From positions 1 through 13,604 of the forward strand of contig JAGAXP010000065.1 in the NCBI GenBank assembly GCA_017940955.1: a stretch of DNA of 13,604 bases. Reading direction: 5' to 3'. Position numbers and translations under genes: made by a program. The notes beneath the pieces were generated by a model that did not search any database, was not told where the DNA came from, and was given only the letters and a program-made list of their open reading frames with translations. Below, one piece after another: positions 1 to 6,701 of this stretch. Source of the DNA: Oribacterium sp. (lineage in GTDB: Bacteria > Bacillota_A > Clostridia > Lachnospirales > Lachnospiraceae). Numbering within the stretch: the stretch's first letter is position 1; the number at the start of each line of letters is the position of its first letter.

Positions 1-588
1 GGTGTTTTCGTCCACTACTGCGCCACTGTCGTCCCAGATCTGGCGGTAGAGTTGTTCTTTGGTGAAGACTTCGCCGGGATGTTCCATAAAGAAGCGGAAA
101 AGGGCGGTTTCGCGGCCGGTGAAGTCAAGAGGTTCTCCGTCCTTCAGGCATTCCATCTTAAGGGTATCAACAGTGAAGGGTCCTGTTTTGGTCTGGTCAG
201 CATTAGCCTGGGCGTAGATCTGGGATCTTCTTATCAGAGCTTTAACGTTCTGAATGAGGAGTGCCGTATGAAATGGCTTTGTGATATAGCTGTCAGCACC
301 GTACAGAAGACCCGTCATCTGATCGTTTTCGTCTGATTTACCGGACAGCATGAGAACAGGGGTCATGTCATTGGCTCCTCTCATTTGCTGAAGCACCTCA
401 TAGCCTCCTACATTTTCCATCATCACATCAAGGATGATGAGGCTGAATTTCTGTTCCTTCAGGAGCTTGAGGGCAATGCTTCCGTCCGACGCTTCCGTAA
501 CCCGCATCCCTTCCCTCTTCAAGGCTGTACGTATAGCCATACGTATTGAAATCTCATCATCTACCACCAGTATGTTTTCATTAGCCAT
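1..588 (-). CDS. OmpR-family response regulator, C-terminus cut by window edge
   Basis: The 196 codons present encode a receiver domain (about residues 1-120) followed by the start of a winged-helix DNA-binding domain (about 135 onward; the stretch FTGRETALFRFFMEHPGEVF is typical of Trans_reg_C). Receiver residues are intact: acidic pair D10/D11, phospho-acceptor D54, S82 and K104 in the TKPF motif. It should therefore be a phosphorylation-dependent transcription factor. The end of the gene lies beyond the left edge. ATG at 588 is chosen because AGGAG stands about 6 nt upstream and the family normally starts a few residues before ILVVDDE. The frame is open further upstream, with possible ATGs at 693 and 723, and the first of these has a GGGAGG 12 nt before it, so a longer leader peptide cannot be excluded. 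It follows tctA after a terminator, so it probably has its own promoter. Its kinase may lie off the left edge; the kinase at 4203-6386 is the other candidate. Confidence 0.93.
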   Translation of the reverse strand, partial: MANENILVVDDEISIRMAIRTALKREGMRVTEASDGSIALKLLKEQKFSLIILDVMMENVGGYEVLQQMRGANDMTPVLMLSGKSDENDQMTGLLYGADSYITKPFHTALLIQNVKALIRRSQIYAQANADQTKTGPFTVDTLKMECLKDGEPLDFTGRETALFRFFMEHPGEVFTKEQLYRQIWDDSGAVVDENT

Positions 589-619
589 ATAATGCTCCTG
601 TAATAAGTGTTTGCTAAAT

Positions 620-643
620 AAATCCGGTGATATAACCGGATTT
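620..643. repeat. 9-bp inverted repeat upstream of the response regulator gene
   Basis: AAATCCGGT (620-628) and ACCGGATTT (635-643) are perfect complements around a 6-nt AT spacer, 32 nt before the response regulator ATG. It could be an autoregulatory operator or a leader hairpin. There is no clear T-run on the minus strand, so it is not a convincing terminator. Confidence 0.55.
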
Positions 644-710
644 TCAAAGGAATTTAGTTCATCCCCTGATAAAACAAGTGCAATGCGCTGCATAAATCCC
701 GGATTCCTCC

Positions 711-734
711 CGGTATGGGATGCCATGCATACCG
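711..734. repeat. 7-bp inverted repeat between tctA terminator and response regulator
   Basis: CGGTATG (711-717) and CATACCG (728-734) are perfect complements separated by 10 nt. It lies in the roughly 195-nt stretch between the tctA terminator and the response regulator gene, where a promoter must lie if that gene is transcribed independently. I saw no confident -35/-10 pair there. An operator role is only a guess. Confidence 0.35.
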
Positions 735-782
735 CTTGTATCTTAACATCATATCACATGATCAGGATTTTTCACATTACGG

Positions 783-815
783 AAAAAAGGAGCTTCCGCA
801 TTCAGCAGAAGCTCC
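783..815 (-). terminator. Rho-independent terminator of the tctCBA operon
   Basis: The 8-bp stem GGAGCTTC (789-796) / GAAGCTCC (808-815) is followed on the minus strand by six T (788-783). It begins 27 nt after the tctA stop codon. Geometry and U-tract are those of a strong intrinsic terminator, separating the transporter operon from the response regulator gene. Confidence 0.9.
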
Positions 816-841
816 GATTATTTATAGTTTCTATTATGAAA

Positions 842-2344
842 TTATGCTGCCTTCTTCTTTGAAATAAGAGGCTTGACAAACGGATATACAAGCATGATCA
901 CACAAGCTGTTACAATTACGAATGTGATAGGCTTTGAGAATATAGCCATGATGCTTCCGTTTGTGAGTGTATATGCTCTACGGAAGTTAGACTCACACAT
1001 CTGTCCAAGTACGAGACCAAGAACAAGTGCTGCCGAGTTGTATTTAAGCTTTGAGAACAGATATCCGATGATACCTGCGCCTACCATGAGAACAACGTCA
1101 CCTGTGTTGTTGTTTGTGGCATATGCACCGATGGTTGCAAGGATAACGATAACCGGTCCAAGGATTGAATATGGAACGGAAAGGATCTTTGCAAATACTC
1201 TTGCAATACCCATGGAAACGACAACCATGACGATGTTTGTGACGAACATTGATGCAAATACAGATGCAAGGTACTCAGGCTGCTGCTTGATAAGAAGCGG
1301 TCCTACCTGTACACCCTGGATAACAAGGGCTGTCATCATGATGGCAGCTGCATTACCACCCGGTATACCAAGTGAAAGAAGAGGAACCATGGCACCACCG
1401 GTAGCACCGTTGTTAGCTGCCTCGGAAGCTACGATACCGTCAGGGATACCTGTACCGAGAAGCTCAGGGTGCTTTGAAACCTTCTTCTCAATTGCATATG
1501 CAAGGAAGGAAGCGATGGTTGCACCGGCACCGGGAAGGATACCTACTACAGTACCAAGAATCGAAGCACGGATCATAGTCCACTTTGTTTCCCACAGTTC
1601 CTTGAATGAAGGAAGCTTTGCAGATGTATCTCCGCCCTTTGCGGTAGAATCCTTCTCCACATCAATCTTCTTCTGCTTGTTTGTCTGCTTAAGAACCTCA
1701 GTTACGGCAAAGAGACCGATCATAACAGGGATCATCTCGATACCTCCGAGAAGTGTTGAGCTTCCGAAGGTGAAACGTGCGATACCAAGCATAGGATCCA
1801 TACCGATACATGCGAGTAAAAGTCCGATACATCCCGAAATAAGTGTCTTTACGATATTGTCGCTGTCAAGACATGAAAGAACTGAAAGTCCAAGGAAGGA
1901 TACTGCAAAAAGCTCTGAAGGTCCAAACTTAAGAGCAACTGCTGCAAGCTGCGGAGAAATAAGAGCCATAGCGAAAGCAGCTACAAGTCCACCAAATGCA
2001 GATGCAATAAGTGAATATCCGAGAGCTTTACCTGCCTCACCTCTCTGAGCCATCGGGTAACCATCAAAGGTTGTAGGCGCAGATGAAGGAGTTCCCGGAA
2101 TCTTGAAGAGAATTGCTGTGATTCCGCCGCCGGTGATAGATGCACAGTAAACAGATACAAGGAATGCGATAGCAACGATTGGCTTCATCGCATATGCAAA
2201 TGGCAGTGCAAGAGCAACCGCCATGGATGCTGAAACGCCCGGCATTGCTCCGAAGATAACGCCGATGATGGTACCACCTACGATAAAGAGGAAGGTAGCA
2301 GGCGCAAATACTATAGAAAATCCTGTTACAAGTAAATCAAACAT
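842..2344 (-). CDS. tctA: TctA, large permease subunit of tripartite tricarboxylate transporter
   Basis: At 500 aa this has the usual TctA length and is hydrophobic throughout, with about 11-12 predicted membrane segments. The N-terminal half carries the TctA signature: GAMPGVSASMAVALALPF near residues 32-49, then SITGGGITAILFKIPGTPSS and TTFDGYPMAQRGEAGKAL around 69-107. A second glycine/proline-rich block (GILPGAGATIASFLAYAIEKK, then ASEAANNGATGGAMVPLLSLGIPGG) begins near residue 268, reflecting the internal repeat of the family. TctA is the large membrane subunit of a secondary transporter that takes substrate from TctC, driven by an ion gradient. The gene starts 15 nt after the tctB stop; its AAGGAGGAG ribosome binding site overlaps that stop, so translation is probably coupled. 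It is the last gene of tctCBA. Family assignment is secure; the transported acid is not shown by sequence. Confidence 0.96.
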   Translation of the reverse strand: MFDLLVTGFSIVFAPATFLFIVGGTIIGVIFGAMPGVSASMAVALALPFAYAMKPIVAIAFLVSVYCASITGGGITAILFKIPGTPSSAPTTFDGYPMAQRGEAGKALGYSLIASAFGGLVAAFAMALISPQLAAVALKFGPSELFAVSFLGLSVLSCLDSDNIVKTLISGCIGLLLACIGMDPMLGIARFTFGSSTLLGGIEMIPVMIGLFAVTEVLKQTNKQKKIDVEKDSTAKGGDTSAKLPSFKELWETKWTMIRASILGTVVGILPGAGATIASFLAYAIEKKVSKHPELLGTGIPDGIVASEAANNGATGGAMVPLLSLGIPGGNAAAIMMTALVIQGVQVGPLLIKQQPEYLASVFASMFVTNIVMVVVSMGIARVFAKILSVPYSILGPVIVILATIGAYATNNNTGDVVLMVGAGIIGYLFSKLKYNSAALVLGLVLGQMCESNFRRAYTLTNGSIMAIFSKPITFVIVTACVIMLVYPFVKPLISKKKAA

Positions 2345-2359
2345 ACTCTTATCTCCTCC

Positions 2360-2863
2360 TTAGAACGGTAATATCTTTTCAAATGTAAGTGCAAGTTCAC
2401 GGAAGAAACCTGTTCCTCTTGGAAGCATGATGTCAAGAGCACCCTGGAAAAGAATATAAATTACGATAGTGATAAGAACTGAAATAATTGCAAGCTTAGG
2501 GATATTATCTGCCTTAAGCAGGATTCCGTAACCGATAAGGAACAGAATACATGAAGGAACAAATCCGATGGTAGGAAGAACCAGTGCAAGGATTGCAACT
2601 GCTATCATACCGATAAAAAGCTTGCTCTTAAAGAAACCTGCAACATCGATGTCTGATGTAACAGTCTTTCCGTCTGCCTTCATCTTCTTAAGTGAAGTAA
2701 CGATATTTACTACTGAAAGAACTATCATGATGGCGAGAATGATCTGTGGCCAGAATGCCGCACCAAGTTCTGTCTCTGATGCTGCCGCTGCAGGATCAGC
2801 GCCGATCATCGCGAAAAGTCCTATTCCTGCAATGATTAAAACTGCTGAAAAAATGATATCCAA
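2360..2863 (-). CDS. tctB: TctB, small membrane subunit of tripartite tricarboxylate transporter
   Basis: Starting from TTG at 2863 the protein is 167 aa, beginning MDIIFSAVLIIAGIGLF, with four hydrophobic segments at about residues 3-21, 37-57, 81-111 (possibly two close helices) and 121-141, as expected for TctB. TctB is the poorly conserved small subunit that pairs with TctA. I chose this TTG because AAGGGGGA lies 7 nt upstream and the resulting N-terminus starts directly in the first membrane helix. An upstream TTG at 2917 is in frame and would give 185 aa, but it would run through the hairpin at 2881-2913 and has no comparable ribosome binding site. It is the middle gene of tctCBA and its stop overlaps the tctA ribosome binding site. 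Its position between unmistakable tctA and tctC genes supports the call. Confidence 0.88.
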   Translation of the reverse strand: MDIIFSAVLIIAGIGLFAMIGADPAAAASETELGAAFWPQIILAIMIVLSVVNIVTSLKKMKADGKTVTSDIDVAGFFKSKLFIGMIAVAILALVLPTIGFVPSCILFLIGYGILLKADNIPKLAIISVLITIVIYILFQGALDIMLPRGTGFFRELALTFEKILPF

Positions 2864-2880
2864 AATAAATCCCCCTTTTT

Positions 2881-2913
2881 GAAAATCGGGGAAACAATAA
2901 CTTGTTCCCCCGA
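2881..2913 (-). terminator. Intercistronic hairpin with short U-tract between tctC and tctB
   Basis: TCGGGG (2886-2891) pairs with CCCCGA (2908-2913), and the stem continues through AA and CAA with small bulges. On the minus strand it is followed by TTTTC. This is a partial terminator or 3'-end stabiliser 33 nt after the tctC stop. It would allow more tctC than tctBA mRNA, a common need when a binding protein must outnumber its permease. The functional reading is inference. Confidence 0.6.
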
Positions 2914-2946
2914 CCAAACCTAACTCTTTACTCTAATATTACTGAA

Positions 2947-3981
2947 TTACTTAGCACCAAAGAGAGCATTGAGGTTCTCATAGTCTGAATTCCACTCAGC
3001 TGTGTAATCAGCTGTGTTGAGCCAGCCCTGTCTCTGATCAAGACCCTGCTGCTTGCAGAACTCCTGGAAAGAATCAGAAGCAACAGCCTTCTCAGCAGCT
3101 GCCTCAAATGCCTTTACAGCTGCATCAGGTGTTCCGGGTATGTAGAAGATACCACGTGCAGGACCATAAGTTGTCTCGTTGTTGATGTCAGAAGTTGTCT
3201 GAACATTCTCCCAACCTGCAAGTGTAAGGTGCTGATCTGTACAAGCTCCGATAACCTTCATGTCGCCTGACTCTACCATAGCAGAAACCTCAGCAGGACC
3301 CTCACATCCGAGATTGATGTGTCCGCCTACGATATCAGCATTGAGCTGTGAACCCTCTGTATAAGCAACAGCCTCAACCTCACCGTCAAATGCACCCTGT
3401 ACGCAAGCTGCATCAAGACCTGTGATAGTCATAACACCACACTTTACAGAACCGGGATTTGCCTTAAGGTACTCCTTAAGCTCTTCCATGTTGTTGTATG
3501 GCTCATCCTTACCTGCTACGAATACGTTAACGTCATGTACGAGCTGGCAAAGAGGCTTGATTGAACCGTAAACATCGAAATCTGTAGCGCCTGTGATCTG
3601 AGCGAGCATAGGTGACTGTGTGCAGAGGAGATATGTATATCCATCTGCCGGCTGTGAAGATGCGAACTGAACACCTGTAACTCCGCCTGCTCCTGACTTG
3701 TTGTTTACAACAACCTTAACACCGATCTCACTCTCAAGAGCTGTAGCGAATGCTCTGAGTGTAGTATCAGCTCCACCACCTGTTCCCCAAGGGCAAACGA
3801 TTTCAATGTTGCGCTCCCAGGTCCAGTCGCTTGCAGCAGCATCACCGGCTGCAGCAGTCTCTGTCTTGGCATCTCCGCCTGCAGCCTTAGTCTCAGGTGC
3901 TGTAGATGAACCACAACCTGTAAGAACTGCCATTGACATAGCCGCAAGAATTGCGACAGTACCTAAAAATGATTTTTTCAT
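2947..3981 (-). CDS. tctC: TctC, tricarboxylate-binding lipoprotein of the TTT transporter
   Basis: This 344-aa protein has a lipoprotein signal peptide: MKKS, a hydrophobic core, and the lipobox LTGC with acceptor Cys23. A low-complexity Ala/Gly/Thr linker follows to about residue 50. The mature domain opens with IEIVCPWGTGGGADTTLRAFA and continues with NNKSGAGGVTGVQFASSQPADGYT, both hallmarks of the TctC/Bug family of periplasmic-type binding proteins; the rest, including the late GIFYIPGTPDAA segment, also fits. As in other Gram-positives, it would be tethered to the outer face of the membrane. It captures a carboxylate ligand and hands it to TctA/TctB. AAAGGAG lies about 10 nt before the ATG, and a near-consensus promoter lies just upstream, so it leads the tctCBA operon. 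Codon choice looks uniform, as in a well-expressed gene. Ligand identity cannot be read from the sequence. Confidence 0.95.
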   Translation of the reverse strand: MKKSFLGTVAILAAMSMAVLTGCGSSTAPETKAAGGDAKTETAAAGDAAASDWTWERNIEIVCPWGTGGGADTTLRAFATALESEIGVKVVVNNKSGAGGVTGVQFASSQPADGYTYLLCTQSPMLAQITGATDFDVYGSIKPLCQLVHDVNVFVAGKDEPYNNMEELKEYLKANPGSVKCGVMTITGLDAACVQGAFDGEVEAVAYTEGSQLNADIVGGHINLGCEGPAEVSAMVESGDMKVIGACTDQHLTLAGWENVQTTSDINNETTYGPARGIFYIPGTPDAAVKAFEAAAEKAVASDSFQEFCKQQGLDQRQGWLNTADYTAEWNSDYENLNALFGAK

Positions 3982-4012
3982 AATAGAACTTCTCCTTTCG
4001 TTCTTTAACCTA

Positions 4013-4062
4013 TGGGCACATTATATTTTTCATTGCATTTGAAGGCAATATTTTGGGCACAT
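4013..4062. promoter_or_regulatory. Pair of TGGGCACAT direct repeats bracketing the tctC promoter
   Basis: The 9-mer TGGGCACAT occurs at 4013-4021 and again at 4054-4062, start-to-start distance 41 bp, about four helical turns. One copy overlaps the -10/start region and the other lies just upstream of the -35. The placement suggests binding sites on the same DNA face for a regulator, possibly the response regulator at 1-588, but no binding data are available. Confidence 0.5.
4020..4048 (-). promoter_or_regulatory. Sigma-A type promoter of tctCBA
   Basis: On the minus strand TTGCCT (4043-4048) is separated by exactly 17 bp from a perfect TATAAT (4020-4025). The predicted start is near 4012, giving a leader of about 30 nt before the tctC ribosome binding site and ATG at 3981. 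It sits in the gap between the kinase gene and tctC, so tctCBA need not rely on read-through. Confidence 0.75.
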
Positions 4063-4068
4063 TTAACA

Positions 4069-4084
4069 ATGACAGTTTTGTCAT
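4069..4084. promoter_or_regulatory. ATGACA-N4-TGTCAT dyad centred near -65 of tctC
   Basis: ATGACA (4069-4074) and TGTCAT (4079-4084) form a perfect 6-4-6 dyad. Its centre is about 64-65 bp upstream of the predicted tctC start, the usual location of a LysR-type recognition site. Similar TGACA...TGTCA dyads occur upstream of the hydratase gene and lysR. Operator for the LysR regulator at 10621-11556 is an inference. Confidence 0.45.
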
Positions 4085-4096
4085 AAAACTAACAGG

Positions 4097-4180
4097 CAAG
4101 CGGTCAGGCATCCATTTAAAACCGAGGCGCTTCTTCGGAAAAATCAGCTTAACGGTTTTAAATGGATGCCCGACCGCTTG
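4097..4180 (-). repeat. 28-bp-stem hairpin downstream of the sensor kinase gene
   Basis: The arms 4097-4124 and 4153-4180 are complementary at 27 of 28 positions, with a 28-nt loop. The only mismatch is A4106 opposite C4171, which becomes a U-G wobble in minus-strand RNA, so the transcript from the kinase gene forms an unbroken 28-bp stem. It begins 22 nt after the kinase stop codon. No tight T-run follows, so it is not a textbook intrinsic terminator. It may be a 3'-end stabiliser, an RNase III substrate or a transcription boundary. No direct target-site repeats or transposase were seen. Confidence 0.85.
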
Positions 4181-4202
4181 TATCAACTATTTTCTGCCGG
4201 TA

Positions 4203-6386
4203 TTACTCTCCTGTTGCTCCTGGAAGGTTTAACGAGTCTGATGATATGAGCTGACTCAGCTCTTTATAGAAGTCTTCAAAAGTCACATGACGGTCAAAAT
4301 AACCATTGTTGAGATACCATTCAAACTCTGTCATCTTCTCTTCACTTGTGAGTATGAGTCTTATTTCCGGATTAAGACTCCTTATGATGTTCAGGGTTTC
4401 CATTCCGTTCATTATAGGTGTGTGATAAGACGATATGACCATACCGAAATAATCCTTATTCCTCTGTATGATCGATATTACAGCTGCCGGATGATCAAAA
4501 TATTCAATCAGATATTTACTTCCCTTGAATATCTCTTCAATTCTTCTCAGATCCATACGTTTGTCATAAATGATCGCTATACGTCTTATGGCTGATAATC
4601 TGCTCTGGGATCTTTCTTGTTCGTTTTCTTTTATTGGAAAATGAATGGTGAAGGTTGTACCTTTACTGCTGCTCTTAACATTCATCCTTCCGCCCATTGA
4701 CGTAACTGTATTCCTCACCACCGAAAGTCCAAGTCCGGTGCCTTGCCTGCTGCCCTTGGTTGTATAGAATGGCTCGTAAATCTTCTCTATTATCTCATTC
4801 GGGATTCCGCAGCCTGTATCCGACACCGTGAGCACAGCTTCATCTGCTTCTTTTTTCAGAGTCACTTTGAGAATTCTCTCCTCGGAATTCTCCATGGCAT
4901 CAAAGGCATTTTTACTGAGATTAAGCAATATATGTTCAATGCTTCCGTTTCTTCCGTAGAGATGAATGTCTTCGTCTGTGATCTCACTCTCAAATTTGAT
5001 TTTGTGTGGAGTCAGACGTTTCACCATATTCACAGCTTTTTCTGTTTCATCCCTAAGATCCATAAAATTAAGCTTCGCACCGGTATCCTGTCTCGCAAAG
5101 CTGAGCAGGTCCGTAGATAACTGCTTTGCCTGGTCAAGAGATGTAGACATTTGCCTCAAGAGCTCGTGGTTTTCTTCTGAAATGTCAGGGTCCGACTCAA
5201 GAAGATCCACATAGACCATTACCGGCGTAAGGAAATTATTGAACTCATGGGCTATATGACTGGACATCATTCCGAGAGACTGTATCCTTTGATAGTTGCG
5301 GAGCTCATCGCTTTGCTTCTGGATCATCTCCATTCCACTGTTTATTTCCCGAAGATAGCTTATCTCTCTGTTCTGTCTCAGGATGTTCATGACCACTGCG
5401 GTTCCTATTATGGCTATCATGAACATGAGGAGTGTGATAACAAGAAAAATAGAAATAAACTGATTTAAAGGCTGGGAAAGAACCTCCATGGGAAGAATGG
5501 CAGTCACCGTCCACTCTTCATTCTGGATATACAGTTTAGTAAAAGCTCCTATTACTATTTCAGGATTTAAGATTTCATTTTCTCTCGTATAAATGTTAAT
5601 GACATCAAAGCCTTCAGCCTCCCTTTTCTGATAATTGTTCCATCGGAACATATCATCAAAAGCATTGGGGTCACCCGTAGTGTTCTCATATATGGACTGA
5701 AAACCGTTGGTTCCTATCTCCTCATTTACAGGATGCATGATTATGGTGTTATCTGTATCTTTTATGTAAATATATCCTCCACCATTTATACGCACAGGTT
5801 TAATGATCCTGTTGTAGATTTCATTTAAATCCACAGCATAAACAGCGGTATAAGGATTGCCGGAAACACGTATGGATTTTTTTATGTATAGAGCAAATTC
5901 GCCGTCCTTTGGATCATATGTTTTTCCGACTATTTCCGCTCTGTAGTTTTTTTCAAGACTGTACTTTTTTGCTCCCAGGATGAGCCGATCCTCACGATAT
6001 GTATCCTTTCCTCCAGGCATAACCATATCCACTATTTTGTAGTTCTTATCCATAAGAACATATCCCTTGTACAATGGAAAACTGTCATCAAGAAGGTATT
6101 TATTTCTTTCATGTACTTCAGAAAGCTCGTCATATTCTTTTGAAAAAGTTACATCTATTTTGTCTCTTTCCTGATTCAGGAAATTATTGAGATTGTCACC
6201 TACGATACGGGCTATGGAAAGAAGCTCGGTTTCCTGCTGTCTGATGAGCACACCGCTGTAAGTCTGGTAACTTCTGTAATCCACATACAGGATAACGATA
6301 ATGAAGAGAAGCGCAAGGATGAGACAAAATCTTTGCACGATGTCCGTAAAAAAAATATTATTCTTATGAACTGCTCTGTTATTCAT
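4203..6386 (-). CDS. Membrane sensor histidine kinase with extracellular Cache-like sensor and degenerate receiver tail
   Basis: The 727-aa protein has a membrane segment at about 19-35, a roughly 270-residue extracytoplasmic sensor region, a second membrane segment at about 311-335 and a short coiled linker. The kinase core follows: H-box SSHIAHEFNNFL with phospho-acceptor H380, N-box with N493, G1 DTGCG (523-527), F-box YEPFYTTK and G2 GTGLGLS (549-555). The sensor region looks like a double Cache fold, as in DctB-type carboxylate sensors; this is by pattern, not by search. Residues about 600-715 resemble a receiver (SSYHTPIMNG, LILTSEE) but the phospho-acceptor Asp is Ser653 and the conserved Lys is missing, so it probably cannot be phosphorylated. 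The gene has its own promoter and lies between the dehydrogenase gene and tctC, which suggests it senses the carboxylate outside the cell. Its partner regulator is uncertain; the OmpR-type protein at 1-588 is one candidate. Confidence 0.92.
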   Translation of the reverse strand: MNNRAVHKNNIFFTDIVQRFCLILALLFIIVILYVDYRSYQTYSGVLIRQQETELLSIARIVGDNLNNFLNQERDKIDVTFSKEYDELSEVHERNKYLLDDSFPLYKGYVLMDKNYKIVDMVMPGGKDTYREDRLILGAKKYSLEKNYRAEIVGKTYDPKDGEFALYIKKSIRVSGNPYTAVYAVDLNEIYNRIIKPVRINGGGYIYIKDTDNTIIMHPVNEEIGTNGFQSIYENTTGDPNAFDDMFRWNNYQKREAEGFDVINIYTRENEILNPEIVIGAFTKLYIQNEEWTVTAILPMEVLSQPLNQFISIFLVITLLMFMIAIIGTAVVMNILRQNREISYLREINSGMEMIQKQSDELRNYQRIQSLGMMSSHIAHEFNNFLTPVMVYVDLLESDPDISEENHELLRQMSTSLDQAKQLSTDLLSFARQDTGAKLNFMDLRDETEKAVNMVKRLTPHKIKFESEITDEDIHLYGRNGSIEHILLNLSKNAFDAMENSEERILKVTLKKEADEAVLTVSDTGCGIPNEIIEKIYEPFYTTKGSRQGTGLGLSVVRNTVTSMGGRMNVKSSSKGTTFTIHFPIKENEQERSQSRLSAIRRIAIIYDKRMDLRRIEEIFKGSKYLIEYFDHPAAVISIIQRNKDYFGMVISSYHTPIMNGMETLNIIRSLNPEIRLILTSEEKMTEFEWYLNNGYFDRHVTFEDFYKELSQLISSDSLNLPGATGE

Positions 6387-6427
6387 AAATATGCATTTCC
6401 CTTAAGTCTGGTCTGTTAACTATATAC

Positions 6428-6457
6428 ATTATATGTTGAGAAGTCGTAAAAACACAA
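6428..6457 (-). promoter_or_regulatory. Promoter of the sensor kinase gene
   Basis: On the minus strand TTGTGT (6452-6457) is followed after 18 bp by a perfect TATAAT (6428-6433). The predicted start is near 6421, about 35 nt before the kinase ATG at 6386. A plausible AAGGGA ribosome binding site stands 11 nt before that ATG. Confidence 0.65.
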
Positions 6458-6521
6458 ATACCTGCAGGAAATTTCGTGAACTCCATATTATTAAAGGATT
6501 AAAAAACAAACACCCTCGCGA

Positions 6522-6604
6522 CTCGATTTCACGTTGGCGGTCACATGTCCTTTTGGACCAGCACAACGCTCGCGTGAAGACCTTATCGCAAATATAAAAT
6601 CGAG
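6522..6604 (-). other. Nested inverted repeats downstream of the dehydrogenase terminator, possible structured RNA
   Basis: In the 315-nt gap between the kinase and dehydrogenase genes, minus-strand pairing is nested. CTCGAT (6599-6604) pairs with ATCGAG (6522-6527). Inside it, TTCA pairs with TGAA and CGTTG (6564-6568) with CAACG (6532-6536). Innermost is a GTCC-AAAA-GGAC hairpin. A T-rich run (6501-6510) follows. The outer pairing uses bases that also belong to the terminator stem at 6601-6629, so the two folds compete. It could be a 3'-UTR-derived small RNA or chance structure. The rest of the gap holds the terminator and the kinase promoter. Confidence 0.35.
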
Positions 6605-6629
6605 CAGGAGGAAATATTCCTCCTGCTCG
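6590..6629 (-). terminator. Terminator of the isocitrate dehydrogenase gene
   Basis: A perfect 13-bp stem (6601-6613 with 6617-6629) around a 3-nt loop is followed on the minus strand by ATTTTATATTT. It begins 73 nt after the dehydrogenase stop codon. The stem is very stable and the U-rich tail is moderate, consistent with an intrinsic terminator that makes the dehydrogenase gene monocistronic. Confidence 0.75.
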
Positions 6630-6701
6630 GCTTATTCGTTGTATTATTTTGGAGTCTCGGGAGTTCTGTACCCCCTTCATCGAATGAAAAAATCTGAACA
6701 C

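Noticed and set aside
611..862. Plus-strand 83-codon open frame near the tctA 3' end
   Set aside because: It spans two inverted repeats and the tctA terminator and lacks a ribosome binding site.
873..2048. Long plus-strand open frame of 391 codons inside tctA
   Set aside because: It is antisense to an unmistakable TctA sequence. The translation is low-complexity, rich in Ser, Ile, Pro and Arg, with no recognisable domain or ribosome binding site.
6369..6386. Five-codon upstream ORF overlapping the kinase start
   Set aside because: An out-of-frame ATG and stop exist, but so short a frame arises easily by chance and the ribosome binding site spacing is poor.
6429..6701. Minus-strand 90-codon open frame between dehydrogenase and kinase genes
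   Set aside because: It covers the terminator palindrome and the kinase promoter, and the translation resembles no protein I know.
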